DNA from: Enterobacter sp. JUb54
Lineage (GTDB): Bacteria > Pseudomonadota > Gammaproteobacteria > Enterobacterales > Enterobacteriaceae
Reading direction: 5' to 3'
Length of the DNA: 64,000 nucleotides
NCBI RefSeq assembly: GCF_014298075.1
Contig: NZ_CP060418.1
Coordinates: 4,402,001-4,466,000 of the forward strand
Each line of letters starts with the position of its first letter. Position 1 is the first letter of the stretch. Shown here one piece after another: positions 32,811 to 42,288 of the stretch. The notes beneath the pieces are model-generated. The model had not been told where the DNA came from and made no database searches. It saw only the letters and a list, made by a program, of their open reading frames with translations. The translations under genes were made by a program, and so were the position numbers.

Positions 32811-34946
32811 TTACTCTTGATGATCCGTCGAGGGGATGAGGACCGGATTCAGGCAGCTTTCATAGTATTTCTGAATATCTTCCATCCGCTGGCGATGGCG
32901 CTGGTAGCGACGAATCGTCAGGACGCCGTGCCACGACATGCAGCCTAACATCGTCAGCAGCAGCAGGGTGGTGCCAAGATAGCGCCACAGACCGGAGCGG
33001 TCAGGAATGCGATGCAGATTGATGTGCTGTGTCCCGTTGGCATCGGTGAACAGATTGGTGACGATCCCTTCGGCGTGGAATGGCGTACGCATCAGCATGC
33101 CAGCCAACCGTTGCAGTTCACCCCACTGTTCATGGGCCGGATAGTCATACAGGCTGGTGGTGGGCCACGGCTGATTGACCAGCTCGCTGCCTTCATCGCT
33201 GGCGATCACGAAGCCGCCAGGGGCCGGGCTGTTCAGCGCCTGTGCCGCACGCGATGTCTCGCGAACGATAAACGGCGCGGTTGAGGTGGTGACGAGGTTC
33301 TCCAGTGATTCGGCGCTGACCGGGCGAAGCAGCACGTTGACGCCATCCAGCTTGCCTGAACTGGCGCGCTTGGTCAGGGCTTCCCAGTTACGGGTATTGC
33401 CAAGGTTAACCAGCGCATTTTTCAACCGGGTACAGTCATCTTTGGCCGAACACAGGCTATTGGTTTTAATCACGATATCGCCAAAGTCGTCCAGCAATAC
33501 CATGCCTGATTTCTGAATTGCCGAGCGCAGCGCCGGGCTGACGCGTGAATCATCGTCCGGGTCAGGATGCAGCTGGCGCTGAACGGACTGCATCAGCGCG
33601 GTGGCTTTACTGACAATGTCGGACTCCGGCAGCGGCAGCGGCGGGGCTTCATTCCAGATGATCTGTGAACAATCGAAGGGCATAAACGGCGAATTCTCTT
33701 TGGCCGTCCAGCTGTCGGGAGAGTGGATATTACACATCCCAATGCCTTTCAACCTGAGCGTATCGCCGATGCGAACCTGCGACTTTTCCATTTGCGCGAC
33801 GGTGGTAGCTTCAATTGTCTGCGCGCCCTTCAGCCAAGAGAGGGTGAATTTAAACGGCATATTCAGCGGCACGCTGGCCCACAGCATCACCACCACCAGC
33901 AGCGCGCCGCTGGCGATAATCGCGCTGCGCAGCCAGTACTGCAGAGGGAAGTGTTTCACCTCATCGTGCAATGACAGGAAGCGACCCTGGCGAACGACAT
34001 GGCGACTCAGATAGATATCGATATCCGTTTGCTGGCCGAGATCCTGGGCAATCCAGGGCTGCCAGTGGCGTGGGTAAATCAGATCGATAATTCCCAGGGA
34101 GATGTTGTTGATCTGCTCCTGGTCATTTTCGCCAAACAGGCCCCAGCGTTTTGGCATTCCGCGCAGGCAGTGGATCTCCCGGAGCGAGGTCTTACGCGGC
34201 GGGGCATAGATCCCCCACAGGCCTGCTGCCAGCAGCAGCAAGCCGCCAGCCAGCAACCACGGCGTAAACACGTAGGGGCTGATCAGGCTGAAGTAAAACA
34301 GCAGGAACGAGGCGACGATGAGGACGGCTTCACGAAGGCCGTCAGGACGAATCAGGGCGTGTTCTTCCTGGCTTTCCTGGCGAATGTTCAGCAGCTCAAT
34401 CTGCTCGCTCTCTTCCCCGCGTATTGAGGCCTGGGTGGCCGATACCCGCTCAAGCGCGAAGTTGCGATGCTCCTGCGGATAATCGCTGAGCGCATGACCA
34501 TTGAGTGCAATGACCAGCGGCAGGCTCTCGGTAGGGATCAGCTCAATGTTATTTTCGTCATTGATATATTGTTCCCAGAACGGTGGCAGATGAACTTCTA
34601 CCGAGTCGAGGAAATAGCGCCATTTGTTCGATTCGTCAGTGGTAATGCCGTAGCGCGTAATCGCGCGGGTGACGGTAAAGACGGTATCGCTCTGAGGCGT
34701 TAATGAGAGATCGGCCGGCGCCACGCTGGCTCCGGATGCCGGCGTCTGCTGTGAGCGATTGACGCCCTCGAGGTATTTTTCTACCGCCCGCTGTTCATCC
34801 GTCGTGATCTTGCGCGTCGCGGCGTCACTAAAGGCATGCAGCAGGGGGAGGCGGCGACGTCTGGCATGCACGCGATACCACCACCCGATGAGCAATGCGC
34901 AGATTAGCAGAGCTGTGACAGAAATCAGAAAGGTGCCCATGCCCAT
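32811..34946 (-). CDS. igaA: Intracellular growth attenuator IgaA, Rcs pathway brake
   Basis: The 711-residue inner-membrane protein has an N-terminal helix (about 6-22), a paired helix region (about 208-248), further segments near 340 and 645, and a large periplasmic domain between the last two with four conserved cysteines (CNIHS, DCSQI, LCSAKDDC). It restrains the Rcs phosphorelay through RcsD, and RcsF relieves it; loss is lethal in Salmonella unless Rcs is also lost. Length and termini match E. coli YrfF. It is divergent from nudE. Confidence 0.94.
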   Translation of the reverse strand: MGMGTFLISVTALLICALLIGWWYRVHARRRRLPLLHAFSDAATRKITTDEQRAVEKYLEGVNRSQQTPASGASVAPADLSLTPQSDTVFTVTRAITRYGITTDESNKWRYFLDSVEVHLPPFWEQYINDENNIELIPTESLPLVIALNGHALSDYPQEHRNFALERVSATQASIRGEESEQIELLNIRQESQEEHALIRPDGLREAVLIVASFLLFYFSLISPYVFTPWLLAGGLLLLAAGLWGIYAPPRKTSLREIHCLRGMPKRWGLFGENDQEQINNISLGIIDLIYPRHWQPWIAQDLGQQTDIDIYLSRHVVRQGRFLSLHDEVKHFPLQYWLRSAIIASGALLVVVMLWASVPLNMPFKFTLSWLKGAQTIEATTVAQMEKSQVRIGDTLRLKGIGMCNIHSPDSWTAKENSPFMPFDCSQIIWNEAPPLPLPESDIVSKATALMQSVQRQLHPDPDDDSRVSPALRSAIQKSGMVLLDDFGDIVIKTNSLCSAKDDCTRLKNALVNLGNTRNWEALTKRASSGKLDGVNVLLRPVSAESLENLVTTSTAPFIVRETSRAAQALNSPAPGGFVIASDEGSELVNQPWPTTSLYDYPAHEQWGELQRLAGMLMRTPFHAEGIVTNLFTDANGTQHINLHRIPDRSGLWRYLGTTLLLLTMLGCMSWHGVLTIRRYQRHRQRMEDIQKYYESCLNPVLIPSTDHQE

Positions 34947-35268
34947 CCCATCATAGTTATTCTTTTCTTACAGGTTCGTCGATTGCATAACACGTTGCGC
35001 AAACCTGCAGTTTGCTCGTGGCAGATGTCGTGTAAATACGGGAAAAATTAGTATGCGATACAGCTGCCTGGTAGCTTATCAAAAACGCAAAAAATCAGGA
35101 ATCAGTAAATTCTCAAAGACATTTCAAACTATTGACTTTTTTATCTTAATCAGCGTTCGCCTACCGCTATTTAGGTTGCAATTATGTAAATTAGTGGCGA
35201 ATTGAATTGCCGAAACCGTGGCGCGTATCGCACAATGCCTTCTGGAATCACAGCATAGATCGATAACA
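34947..35268. promoter_or_regulatory. igaA-nudE divergent intergenic region
   Basis: This 322-base AT-rich region must contain promoters for both divergent genes. TTGACT at 35132 and TTGCAA near 35176 are possible -35 elements but no confident pair could be assigned. I see no other feature. Confidence 0.35.
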
Positions 35269-35829
35269 ATGAGCAAATCATTACAAAAACCCACCATTCT
35301 TAATGTTGAAACAGTAGCGCGTTCGCGTCTTTTTAACGTTGAAAGTGTGGATCTGGAGTTCAGCAACGGTGTGCGTCGCGTGTATGAACGCATGCGTCCT
35401 TCTACGCGTGAAGCCGTGATGATTGTCCCGATTGTTGATGACCACCTCATCCTGATTCGTGAATATGCCGTTGGCACCGAATCCTATGAACTGGGGTTCT
35501 CCAAAGGGTTGATTGATCCGGGTGAAACCGTGCTGGAGGCGGCGAACCGCGAACTGAAAGAAGAAGTCGGTTTCGGTGCCAACCAGCTGACGTTCCTGAA
35601 AAAACTGAGCATGGCGCCGTCGTATTTCTCCAGCAAGATGAATATTCTGGTGGCGGAAGACCTGTATCCGGAATCGCTGCCGGGCGATGAGCCGGAGCCG
35701 TTACCGCAGGTGCGCTGGCCGATATCGCAGCTGATGACGCTGCTGGATGAAGAAGACTTTAATGAAGCGCGCAACGTCAGTGCGTTGTTCCTGGTCCGTG
35801 AATGGCTGCTGGCTCAGGGGCGGTTGTAG
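35269..35829 (+). CDS. nudE: ADP compounds hydrolase (Nudix) NudE
   Basis: The 186-residue protein has the full Nudix box GX5EX7REUXEEXGU in GLIDPGETVLEAANRELKEEVGFG (seen as residues 81-104). It hydrolyses ADP-ribose, diadenosine triphosphate, NADH and related compounds to AMP products. I start at ATG 35269 (MSKSLQKPTILNVE), which matches the E. coli N terminus exactly; a GTG at 35218 would add 17 unconserved residues. It faces mrcA across a bidirectional terminator. Confidence 0.95.
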   Translation: MSKSLQKPTILNVETVARSRLFNVESVDLEFSNGVRRVYERMRPSTREAVMIVPIVDDHLILIREYAVGTESYELGFSKGLIDPGETVLEAANRELKEEVGFGANQLTFLKKLSMAPSYFSSKMNILVAEDLYPESLPGDEPEPLPQVRWPISQLMTLLDEEDFNEARNVSALFLVREWLLAQGRL

Positions 35830-35868
35830 TTCGCGAAAGTCAGGTGCCGATCCGAGCACAGAGATAAA

Positions 35869-35897
35869 GAAAAAGCGCCCGCAGGCGCTTTTTTTGT
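35869..35897. terminator. Bidirectional terminator between nudE and mrcA
   Basis: AAAAAGCGCC pairs with GGCGCTTTTTTT around a very short loop, with A and T tracts on both sides. The last base coincides with the mrcA stop codon. Confidence 0.85.
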
Positions 35898-38455
35898 CAG
35901 AACAATTCGTGAGTTTCGCCACCGCCATCGGTGATGGTGGTCCCCACTTCATGCACCGCCTGATGAGTAGGCTGCGTGCCTTCGATGAAGTATTCGGCGC
36001 GGCTGTTACCCCCGCTCGCGAGCTGCCCGGTGCTCCGGTCGATATTCACCGTCACCACGCCAGGTGGCGGAGTTAGTGGCTCTTCCGGTACGCCTTCCAG
36101 CACCCGTTTCATAAAGTCATCCCAGGCCGGCTGGGCGCTTTTTGCCCCCCCTTCATAGCCGGAGATCTGATCTTTAATCGCCCCGGAAGCGGTGGTCCGC
36201 CCCAGGTCGCGGCGGTGATCGTCGAAACCAATCCATACCGACGTGACGACGCCAGGACCGTAGCCCGAGAACCAGGCGTCTTTAGAGCTGTTGGTGGTCC
36301 CGGTTTTACCGCCGATATCTTTGCGTTGCAGGTCGCGACCGGCACGCCAGCCGGTACCCATCCAGCCTGGTTCGCCGAAAATGTTGGTGTTCAGCGCGCT
36401 TTTAATCAGGAATGCCAGCGGGGTGTTAATCACGTGCGGCGCGTATTCCTGCGTGCCGGTTTGCGCGACCAGAGACTGGTTAGCCTGTTCAAGCTGTGGC
36501 TGCGGCGGTACCGGAATATTCTGTGCGGTGTCAGAGGTGGCGACATCTTCGACATCCTTGTTTTCCAGCACGTTGGATTTCGGTGTGTCACCGTAAATCA
36601 CCGGCACATCGCACTGTGGGCAGGCAATCTTCGGTCGTTCTTCGAAGATCACACCGGCCTGGTCGTTCTCGATTTTGCTGATAAAGAAAGGCGTCACCAG
36701 GAAACCGCCGTTCGCCATCACCGAGTAACCGCGGGCCACCTGCAGCGGCGTAAAGGAAGCGGAACCCAGCGCCAGCGATTCGGTACGTACGATATTCTGT
36801 GCCGGGAAGCCGAAGCGCTGCAGATATTCCGCGGCATAATCGACGCCCATAGCGCGCATGGCGCGTACCATCACCACGTTTTTCGACTGTCCCAGCCCCT
36901 GACGCAGGCGGATCGGGCCGGCGTACTGCGGCGGGGAGTTCTTCGGCTGCCAGTCGGAACCGGCGCCGGCGTCCCAGCGGGAAATCGGTACGTCGTTGAG
37001 CATACTTGCCAGGGTCAGGCCCTTATCCATCGCCGCGGTATAGAGGAACGGCTTGATGTTTGAGCCGACCTGACGCAGCGCCTGGGTCGCGCGGTTAAAT
37101 TTGCTCTGATTGAAATCGAAACCGCCAACCAGCGCGATAATGGCGCCATTTTGCGGGTTGATGGATACCAGCGCCGAGTTGACGTCCGGAACCTGTGAGA
37201 GCGCCCAGTTAGCACCCACCTGGCGCACCCACACCTGCTGCCCGGCCTGCAGTACGTCGGTCACTTTACGTGGCGTAGCGCCCTGTTGGGTATCGGAGAT
37301 AAAGCGACGCGCCCAGCGGACGGCATCAATATTCAGCGTGACGGCGGTACCGTTGTTTAATAGTGCAACGGCTTCCTGCGGGTTCGCCGCGGTGATCACC
37401 GCAGGCGTCAGCGGCCCGTATCCCGGCAGTCGTTTGAGCTCCGCCAGAATTTTAGCGTTATCCCACGGGGTTTCACCCACTTTCCACAGCACATTTGCCG
37501 GGCCGCGGTAGCCGTGGCGCATATCGTAATCCAGCACATTATTGCGGACTGCCTGCTGGGCCGATTGCTGATTTTTACGGGTAATGGTGGTGTAAACGCG
37601 GTAGCCATCTTCATAGGCCTGCTCGCCGTAGCGGCGGACCATTTCCTGGCGGACCATTTCACTCAGATAAGGCGCGGAGAAGGCAATTTCCGGTGCGTGG
37701 TAGCGAGCGTCGATGCTTTCGCTACGTGCGCTGTCGTACTGCGTCTGGGTGATATAGCCTTCACTCAGCATACGCGCCAGAACCACGTTGCGACGTGCGG
37801 TAGCGCGATCCATCGAATAGAGCGGGTTAAAGGTCGACGGCGCTTTAGGCAGGCCGGCAATCACCGCCATTTCACTCAGCGTCAGCTGATCGACGTTTTT
37901 ACCAAAGTAGACCTGCGCCGCGGCGCCAACGCCGTAGGCACGGTAGCCGAGATAGATTTTATTCAGGTACAGCTCAAGGATTTCATCTTTATTCAGCAAC
38001 TGCTCGATGCGGATCGCCAGGAAGGCTTCTTTGATCTTACGCATCAGAGTCTTCTCCGGACTGAGGAAGAAGTTACGCGCAAGCTGCTGAGTGATGGTAC
38101 TGGCACCTTGCGAAGCATGCCCGGAGAACATGGCCACGCTGGCGGCACGGAAGATACCGACGGGGTCAACACCGTGGTGCTCATAGAAACGGCTGTCTTC
38201 GGTGGCAATAAACGCTTTGATCAGTTCAGGCGGCATTTGCCGCAACGTGACAGGAATACGACGTTTTTCGCCATATTGCGCGATCAGCTCGCCATCCGCG
38301 CTATAGACCTGCATCGGGATCTGCAAACGCACATCCTTCAAGGTCGCGACATCGGGGAGTTGCGGCTCAATATATTTATAAAGGCCAAAAATCGAGCCTG
38401 CTCCCAGCAGTACGCAACAGACTGCAAGGATCAATAGATACTTTACGAACTTCAC
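35897..38455 (-). CDS. mrcA: Penicillin-binding protein 1A
   Basis: The 852-residue bifunctional peptidoglycan synthase has a cytoplasmic tail and single membrane helix (about 5-27), a GT51 glycosyltransferase domain with catalytic Glu86 (ATEDSRFYEHHG) and second Glu in the EAFLAIRIE region, an OB-like insert, and a transpeptidase domain with SNIK (catalytic Ser), SxN-type SKN and KTGTT motifs. It elongates and cross-links cell wall with the outer-membrane activator LpoA. It is two residues longer than E. coli PBP1A and divergent from hofM. Confidence 0.97.
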   Translation of the reverse strand: MKFVKYLLILAVCCVLLGAGSIFGLYKYIEPQLPDVATLKDVRLQIPMQVYSADGELIAQYGEKRRIPVTLRQMPPELIKAFIATEDSRFYEHHGVDPVGIFRAASVAMFSGHASQGASTITQQLARNFFLSPEKTLMRKIKEAFLAIRIEQLLNKDEILELYLNKIYLGYRAYGVGAAAQVYFGKNVDQLTLSEMAVIAGLPKAPSTFNPLYSMDRATARRNVVLARMLSEGYITQTQYDSARSESIDARYHAPEIAFSAPYLSEMVRQEMVRRYGEQAYEDGYRVYTTITRKNQQSAQQAVRNNVLDYDMRHGYRGPANVLWKVGETPWDNAKILAELKRLPGYGPLTPAVITAANPQEAVALLNNGTAVTLNIDAVRWARRFISDTQQGATPRKVTDVLQAGQQVWVRQVGANWALSQVPDVNSALVSINPQNGAIIALVGGFDFNQSKFNRATQALRQVGSNIKPFLYTAAMDKGLTLASMLNDVPISRWDAGAGSDWQPKNSPPQYAGPIRLRQGLGQSKNVVMVRAMRAMGVDYAAEYLQRFGFPAQNIVRTESLALGSASFTPLQVARGYSVMANGGFLVTPFFISKIENDQAGVIFEERPKIACPQCDVPVIYGDTPKSNVLENKDVEDVATSDTAQNIPVPPQPQLEQANQSLVAQTGTQEYAPHVINTPLAFLIKSALNTNIFGEPGWMGTGWRAGRDLQRKDIGGKTGTTNSSKDAWFSGYGPGVVTSVWIGFDDHRRDLGRTTASGAIKDQISGYEGGAKSAQPAWDDFMKRVLEGVPEEPLTPPPGVVTVNIDRSTGQLASGGNSRAEYFIEGTQPTHQAVHEVGTTITDGGGETHELF

Positions 38456-38573
38456 CGGAGATTTCCCATTTAGTTTGATTTGGGCAGTTTATAAACAAAC
38501 GCGCGGTAGTATAAAGGCAAGCCTGGTGCATTGATAGAGTCGAGCCGTAATGGCGGACAAGGAGATCGTAAGC

Positions 38574-39359
38574 ATGGCTTTCAGCAACTGGCGAATAGGG
38601 ATGCATATCCAGCAGGACGAAATCGTGCTTGTGGCGCTGCGTTACGCGCGCTCACGTTGGGCGTTATGTCGCTGGTGGCGTATCCCGCTGACACCCGGCA
38701 CCGTTCGTCATGGAATGGTGGTTGACGTTGTCGGGCTGGCACAGCAGCTACGGCACTGGCGGCGAGAGTTGCCGCTGCAACACCAGGTCAGCATTGCCTT
38801 TCCGGCCAGCCGAACCCTGCAAAAGCGGCTGCCGCGAACACAGCTGTCCCTCAGCGAAAGTGAACGCGCGCAATGGATAACCAGCGTTATGGCACAGCAA
38901 CTGGAAATGCCCGTCGCCTCACTCTGCATCGATTATTCGGCCGCACCGGCACTGACTGAATGGCGGGTGACGGCGGCGCAACGCCTGGAGATCGACCTGC
39001 TGCGCCAGCTCGCGGTGCGTCTGAAGCTAAGAGTGGCAGAGATTGTGCCGGATGCCAGTGCTCTCAGCGCCTATTTCCCCTGGCTGCCTTCAGGATCGCA
39101 CGGTCTGGGGTGGCGTCATGGCCAGAACTGGTTGTGGGCCACGCAAGAGGGTTGGGGCTGCTCGTCCTGCACTGAAACCGCTTCATTTACCCAGCTTGCC
39201 CGGCAGATCAACGCCGAGTCACTCCAGCATTGCGCTGCTGGTTCCGGCGATGAACCCTGCTTTGACCCCTGGAGCGTCATTTACCGCCTGCAACCCCCGT
39301 TGCCAGAGGGCGGCGATGGCTTTGCCGTGGCGATCGGGCTGGCGTTAGGCGGGCGTTAA
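38574..39359 (+). CDS. hofM: Pilus assembly/DNA utilisation protein HofM (PilM-like)
   Basis: The 261-residue protein is a divergent PilM-type actin-fold protein, cytoplasmic, with segments PASRTLQKRLPR and PDASALSAYFPWLPS shared with E. coli HofM. E. coli hofMNOPQ is reported to be needed for using DNA as a nutrient. I start at ATG 38574 because AAGGAGA lies just upstream and the MAF-like N terminus matches; a start at 38550 would add eight residues. It opens a five-gene operon with overlapping or touching ends. Confidence 0.85.
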   Translation: MAFSNWRIGMHIQQDEIVLVALRYARSRWALCRWWRIPLTPGTVRHGMVVDVVGLAQQLRHWRRELPLQHQVSIAFPASRTLQKRLPRTQLSLSESERAQWITSVMAQQLEMPVASLCIDYSAAPALTEWRVTAAQRLEIDLLRQLAVRLKLRVAEIVPDASALSAYFPWLPSGSHGLGWRHGQNWLWATQEGWGCSSCTETASFTQLARQINAESLQHCAAGSGDEPCFDPWSVIYRLQPPLPEGGDGFAVAIGLALGGR

Positions 39360-39361
39360 CC

Positions 39362-39901
39362 ATGGCTGCCCTGGTCAATTTTCTACCCTGGCGTGACGTG
39401 CGCCGCCGTCAGCGAGTGCGCATCGGGATGCTGTATGCCATCGGGCTGGTACTGGCGCTGCTGACGATCGCCGTGGCTCAGCGGGCAGCACGCGACGCCG
39501 GCGAGGCACCTGTCGCGGTACGCATGGCGGCGGACAACCAGCTCCTTGCTGCCCTCAGCCAGCGCGAAAGCCTGCTGCTGGAGCGGCAACAGCAGTGGGA
39601 ACAACGGCGCCAGCGGCAGCACAGACGAGCGTTGACCGAGGCCTGGCATCAGCGTCTACAGACCATTGCCACGCGGCTTCCATCACAGGTCTGGTTAACC
39701 CGGCTGGAGTATCAGCGTGATGCCCTGACGTTGAGCGGGCAGGCCTTGAACCTGAACGCCGTAGCGGGGCTGGAGCAGGCTCTCAGTGCGGTTTCCGGGT
39801 TCCGGCCCGCGAGGGCTGGTGAAACGCGTCGCGGTGAGCAGGGGTACTGGCAGTTTAGTTTTTCGCTTGCCGGAGAGCACGCCGATGCGAGCCATCATTG
39901 A
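39362..39901 (+). CDS. hofN: PilN-like membrane protein HofN
   Basis: The 179-residue protein begins MAALVNFLPWRDVRRRQR, the PilN signature (a short NFLPWR motif that binds PilM), followed by a membrane helix (about 21-39) and a periplasmic coiled-coil plus ferredoxin-like region. Its ATG is two bases from the hofM stop. It would form an inner-membrane platform with HofO. Confidence 0.88.
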   Translation: MAALVNFLPWRDVRRRQRVRIGMLYAIGLVLALLTIAVAQRAARDAGEAPVAVRMAADNQLLAALSQRESLLLERQQQWEQRRQRQHRRALTEAWHQRLQTIATRLPSQVWLTRLEYQRDALTLSGQALNLNAVAGLEQALSAVSGFRPARAGETRRGEQGYWQFSFSLAGEHADASHH

Positions 39902-40334
39902 GCGCTGGAGCGGGCTGCTTTATACCGGGCGCGGCGGCCAGCTGGCGCTGCCGATCGTGCTGGTATTGCTGGTGGCGGGGTATTTCTGGTTCTCGTTACC
40001 ACCTGCGCCAGTTGAAGGCCATGAGCCTCCCGGCATACGCCAGCAGTGGCTGCGGCTGATGCCGCTACAGGTCGCTGCGCAGCAGGATAGCGTTGAAGAA
40101 CCCATCACGCAGCGCTTTTCTCCGATGGATCTGCCCGGTGCTGGCAGCAAACTGCTGGCCTGGCGTCCTGTGGGGCGAGGGGGAGAACTGGTGCTGGATG
40201 TCCGCTGGCAGGCGGTACCGCCTCTGTTTTCGTGGCTCGCGCAGTGCAGTATGCGCGTCACGGCGTTTTCACTTCATCCTCTCAAGGGATCGTTGCAGAT
40301 GACGCTGGCGCTGGAGGCCGAGCATGCGGATTAA
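39885..40334 (+). CDS. hofO: PilO-like membrane protein HofO
   Basis: The 149-residue product has a short cytoplasmic N terminus, one membrane helix (about 22-40) and a periplasmic domain, the pattern of PilO-type alignment proteins. I chose ATG 39885, which overlaps hofN by 17 bases and has GGAGAG eight bases upstream; an upstream ATG at 39786 would add 33 unconserved residues. Sequence similarity to E. coli HofO is limited, so the name rests on position and architecture. Confidence 0.8.
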   Translation: MRAIIERWSGLLYTGRGGQLALPIVLVLLVAGYFWFSLPPAPVEGHEPPGIRQQWLRLMPLQVAAQQDSVEEPITQRFSPMDLPGAGSKLLAWRPVGRGGELVLDVRWQAVPPLFSWLAQCSMRVTAFSLHPLKGSLQMTLALEAEHAD

Positions 40335-40722
40335 CGGGTGGTGTCTGTTGTGTCTGCTTCCGTTGCCGGGGCTGGCTGCCGAACGCGATCCGTTTGAGCC
40401 AGTGGAAGACCGCTGCCAGACGGCGCAGCTGGCGCAATGGCATTACGGCGGCGCGGTGGGTACTGCGCAGCAGAACGTGGGTTACCTGCAGGACAGCGCA
40501 GGGAAATGGCGCCGCGTACGGGTGGATGACGTCTTGCCTTCTGGCTGGCAAGTCACTGCGCTGACGGCGGAACGCATTGAAATCACTACCGGGCCAGGAT
40601 GCGAACCCCTGCATTGGGCGTGGAAGCGAAAGGAGGTCGGAATAAATGATGCGATGGATAAGCCTGCTGATTCTGCTGCTACCAGCAATGGCGCTTACCG
40701 CGAGCGGAGCGGCAAAAAATGA
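40324..40722 (+). CDS. hofP: PilP-like protein HofP
   Basis: The 132-residue protein has a signal-like N terminus (MRINGWCLLCLLPLPGLA) then a small periplasmic domain with ERDPFEP near residue 20, a PilP hallmark. It overlaps hofO by 11 bases and its 3' end overlaps hofQ by 77 bases in another frame, so its last 25 or so residues are encoded within the hofQ signal peptide region. It would connect the inner-membrane platform with the secretin. Confidence 0.82.
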   Translation: MRINGWCLLCLLPLPGLAAERDPFEPVEDRCQTAQLAQWHYGGAVGTAQQNVGYLQDSAGKWRRVRVDDVLPSGWQVTALTAERIEITTGPGCEPLHWAWKRKEVGINDAMDKPADSAATSNGAYRERSGKK

Positions 40723-41899
40723 GCCGCCAGTTTCTCTGATGGTTGATGATGTGCCGGTTGCTCAGGTGCTGCAAACCCTGGCAGAAATGCGGCAAAAAAA
40801 CCTGATTATCGCGCCGGACGTCAGCGGTTCGCTGTCGCTGCATCTTAAAAATATTCCCTGGCAGCAGGCGTTACGGTCGGTTATCGATAGCGCCGGACTG
40901 ACGCTTAGCCAGCAGGGCACGGTTCTCTATGTGCACACGCTGGCCTGGAAAAACGCCCGGCAGGCACAGCAGGAGGCGGAACGTGAGAAGCGATTACTTA
41001 GCTTGCCGTTACAACGGCACAGCATGACTTTGCACTATGCCGACGCGGCGGAGCTGGCGAAGGTCGGGGATAAATTACTCAGCGCTCGTGGCAGCCTGAC
41101 GGTGGATACACGCACCAATCGCCTGCTGATGCGCGATGATGCCCGCCATCTTGCGATCCTGAAAGCGTGGGCGCAGGAGATGGATCTCCCGGTTGGTCAG
41201 GTCGAACTGGCTGCGCATATTGTTTCCATGAGTGAAACCAGCCTGCGTGAACTGGGGGTGAAATGGAGTCTGGCCGAGGCCAGCAATACGCCAGGTTTCG
41301 GCAAGCTAACGACCTTGAGCAGTCAGCAGGCGGTAAGTCATGCCGATACACGGGCCGGTTTTAACATCGGTCGCATCAGCGGGCGGTTGCTGGAACTGGA
41401 GCTCTCGGCGCTGGAACAAAAGCAGCTGGTGGAAATCATCGCCAGCCCCCGTTTGCTGGCTTCCCACATGCAGCCTGCCAGTATCAAACAGGGGAGCGAG
41501 ATCCCGTATCAGGTTTCCCGGGGTGAAAACGGCGCGACTTCGGTGGAGTTTAAAGAAGCGGTGTTAGGCATGGAGGTCACGCCAACGGTTCTGCAGCAAA
41601 ACCGTGTGCGCCTGAAGTTACGGATTAGCGAAAATACGCCGGGCCAGGCCCTGAAACAGGAGAATGGCGAAGTGCTGGCGATCGACAAACAAGAAATTGA
41701 AACCCAGGTCGAAGTGAAAAGCGGTGAAACGCTGGCGCTGGGCGGCATATTTTCACAAAAAAAGAAATCAGCCCGCGATGGTATTCCCTTACTTAGCGAT
41801 ATCCCCTTGCTTGGTCAGCTGTTTCGTCACGATGGTAAAGGGAAGGAACGACGTGAACTGGTGGTCTTCATCACCCCACGAATTCTGGCAGTGCATTAA
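40646..41899 (+). CDS. hofQ: Secretin HofQ
   Basis: The 417-residue protein has a signal peptide (about 1-22), an STN/AMIN-like short domain (VSLMVDDVPVAQVLQTLAEMRQKNL), an N1 domain and a C-terminal secretin domain with VEFKEAVLGMEVTPTV and GETLALGGIFSQKK. It would form an outer-membrane ring through which a pilus or DNA passes. It is the PilQ homolog of the operon. An AGGAGG-like GGAGGTC lies before its ATG. No assembly ATPase or pilin gene is nearby. Confidence 0.9.
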   Translation: MMRWISLLILLLPAMALTASGAAKNEPPVSLMVDDVPVAQVLQTLAEMRQKNLIIAPDVSGSLSLHLKNIPWQQALRSVIDSAGLTLSQQGTVLYVHTLAWKNARQAQQEAEREKRLLSLPLQRHSMTLHYADAAELAKVGDKLLSARGSLTVDTRTNRLLMRDDARHLAILKAWAQEMDLPVGQVELAAHIVSMSETSLRELGVKWSLAEASNTPGFGKLTTLSSQQAVSHADTRAGFNIGRISGRLLELELSALEQKQLVEIIASPRLLASHMQPASIKQGSEIPYQVSRGENGATSVEFKEAVLGMEVTPTVLQQNRVRLKLRISENTPGQALKQENGEVLAIDKQEIETQVEVKSGETLALGGIFSQKKKSARDGIPLLSDIPLLGQLFRHDGKGKERRELVVFITPRILAVH

Positions 41900-42288
41900 G
41901 CCCTTTTATTGCTAAACACGTTTCAGGTGTTTGACGTGAGGACGGATTTAGCATACAAGGGGTACCGATTTGAGAGTCGGGTACGGCATCAATCTTCTTT
42001 TTTGTCCGGTGATTTAAACAAGATCACTCAGGATGCATCAAGGCGGCAAGCTGATTTACCCCCAGAAACATAGATAACTATGCACCTGGAGGCGAAAAAG
42101 TGCAGCCGACGGCAGGGTAGTTTGAATATTGAAGAGTATATTCAGTTGCCAAACCTGCCTGAGTATTGAGATAATTTTCAGTCTGACTCTCGCTCTATTG
42201 CATATGAGGTTTCAGTTCATGTCCTGCTGCGCCGGGTAGTTGCGAAGCGGGTTTACCATTAACGAATAGTCTTAGTAGTACCGAAAAA
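41900..42288 (+). promoter_or_regulatory. aroK upstream/leader region
   Basis: This 389-base gap between hofQ and aroK carries an ERIC-like palindromic element at about 42031-42120 and must contain the promoters of the aroK-aroB-damX-dam superoperon. TTGACG near 41931 and TAGCAT near 41949 could be a promoter pair (12-base spacer, so weak). No gene is seen. Confidence 0.45.
42031..42120. repeat. Degenerate ERIC-type palindromic repeat
   Basis: The order GGCGGCAAG, then CCCCCAG, then CATAG-ATAA-CTATG, then CCTGGAGGCGA, then GCAGCCGACG follows the enterobacterial intergenic consensus (core CCCCAG...TATG...CTGGGG with GGCAAG and GCAGCCAACG arms). The inner stems CCAG/CTGG and CATAG/CTATG still pair. 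It is diverged from the consensus. Confidence 0.5.
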
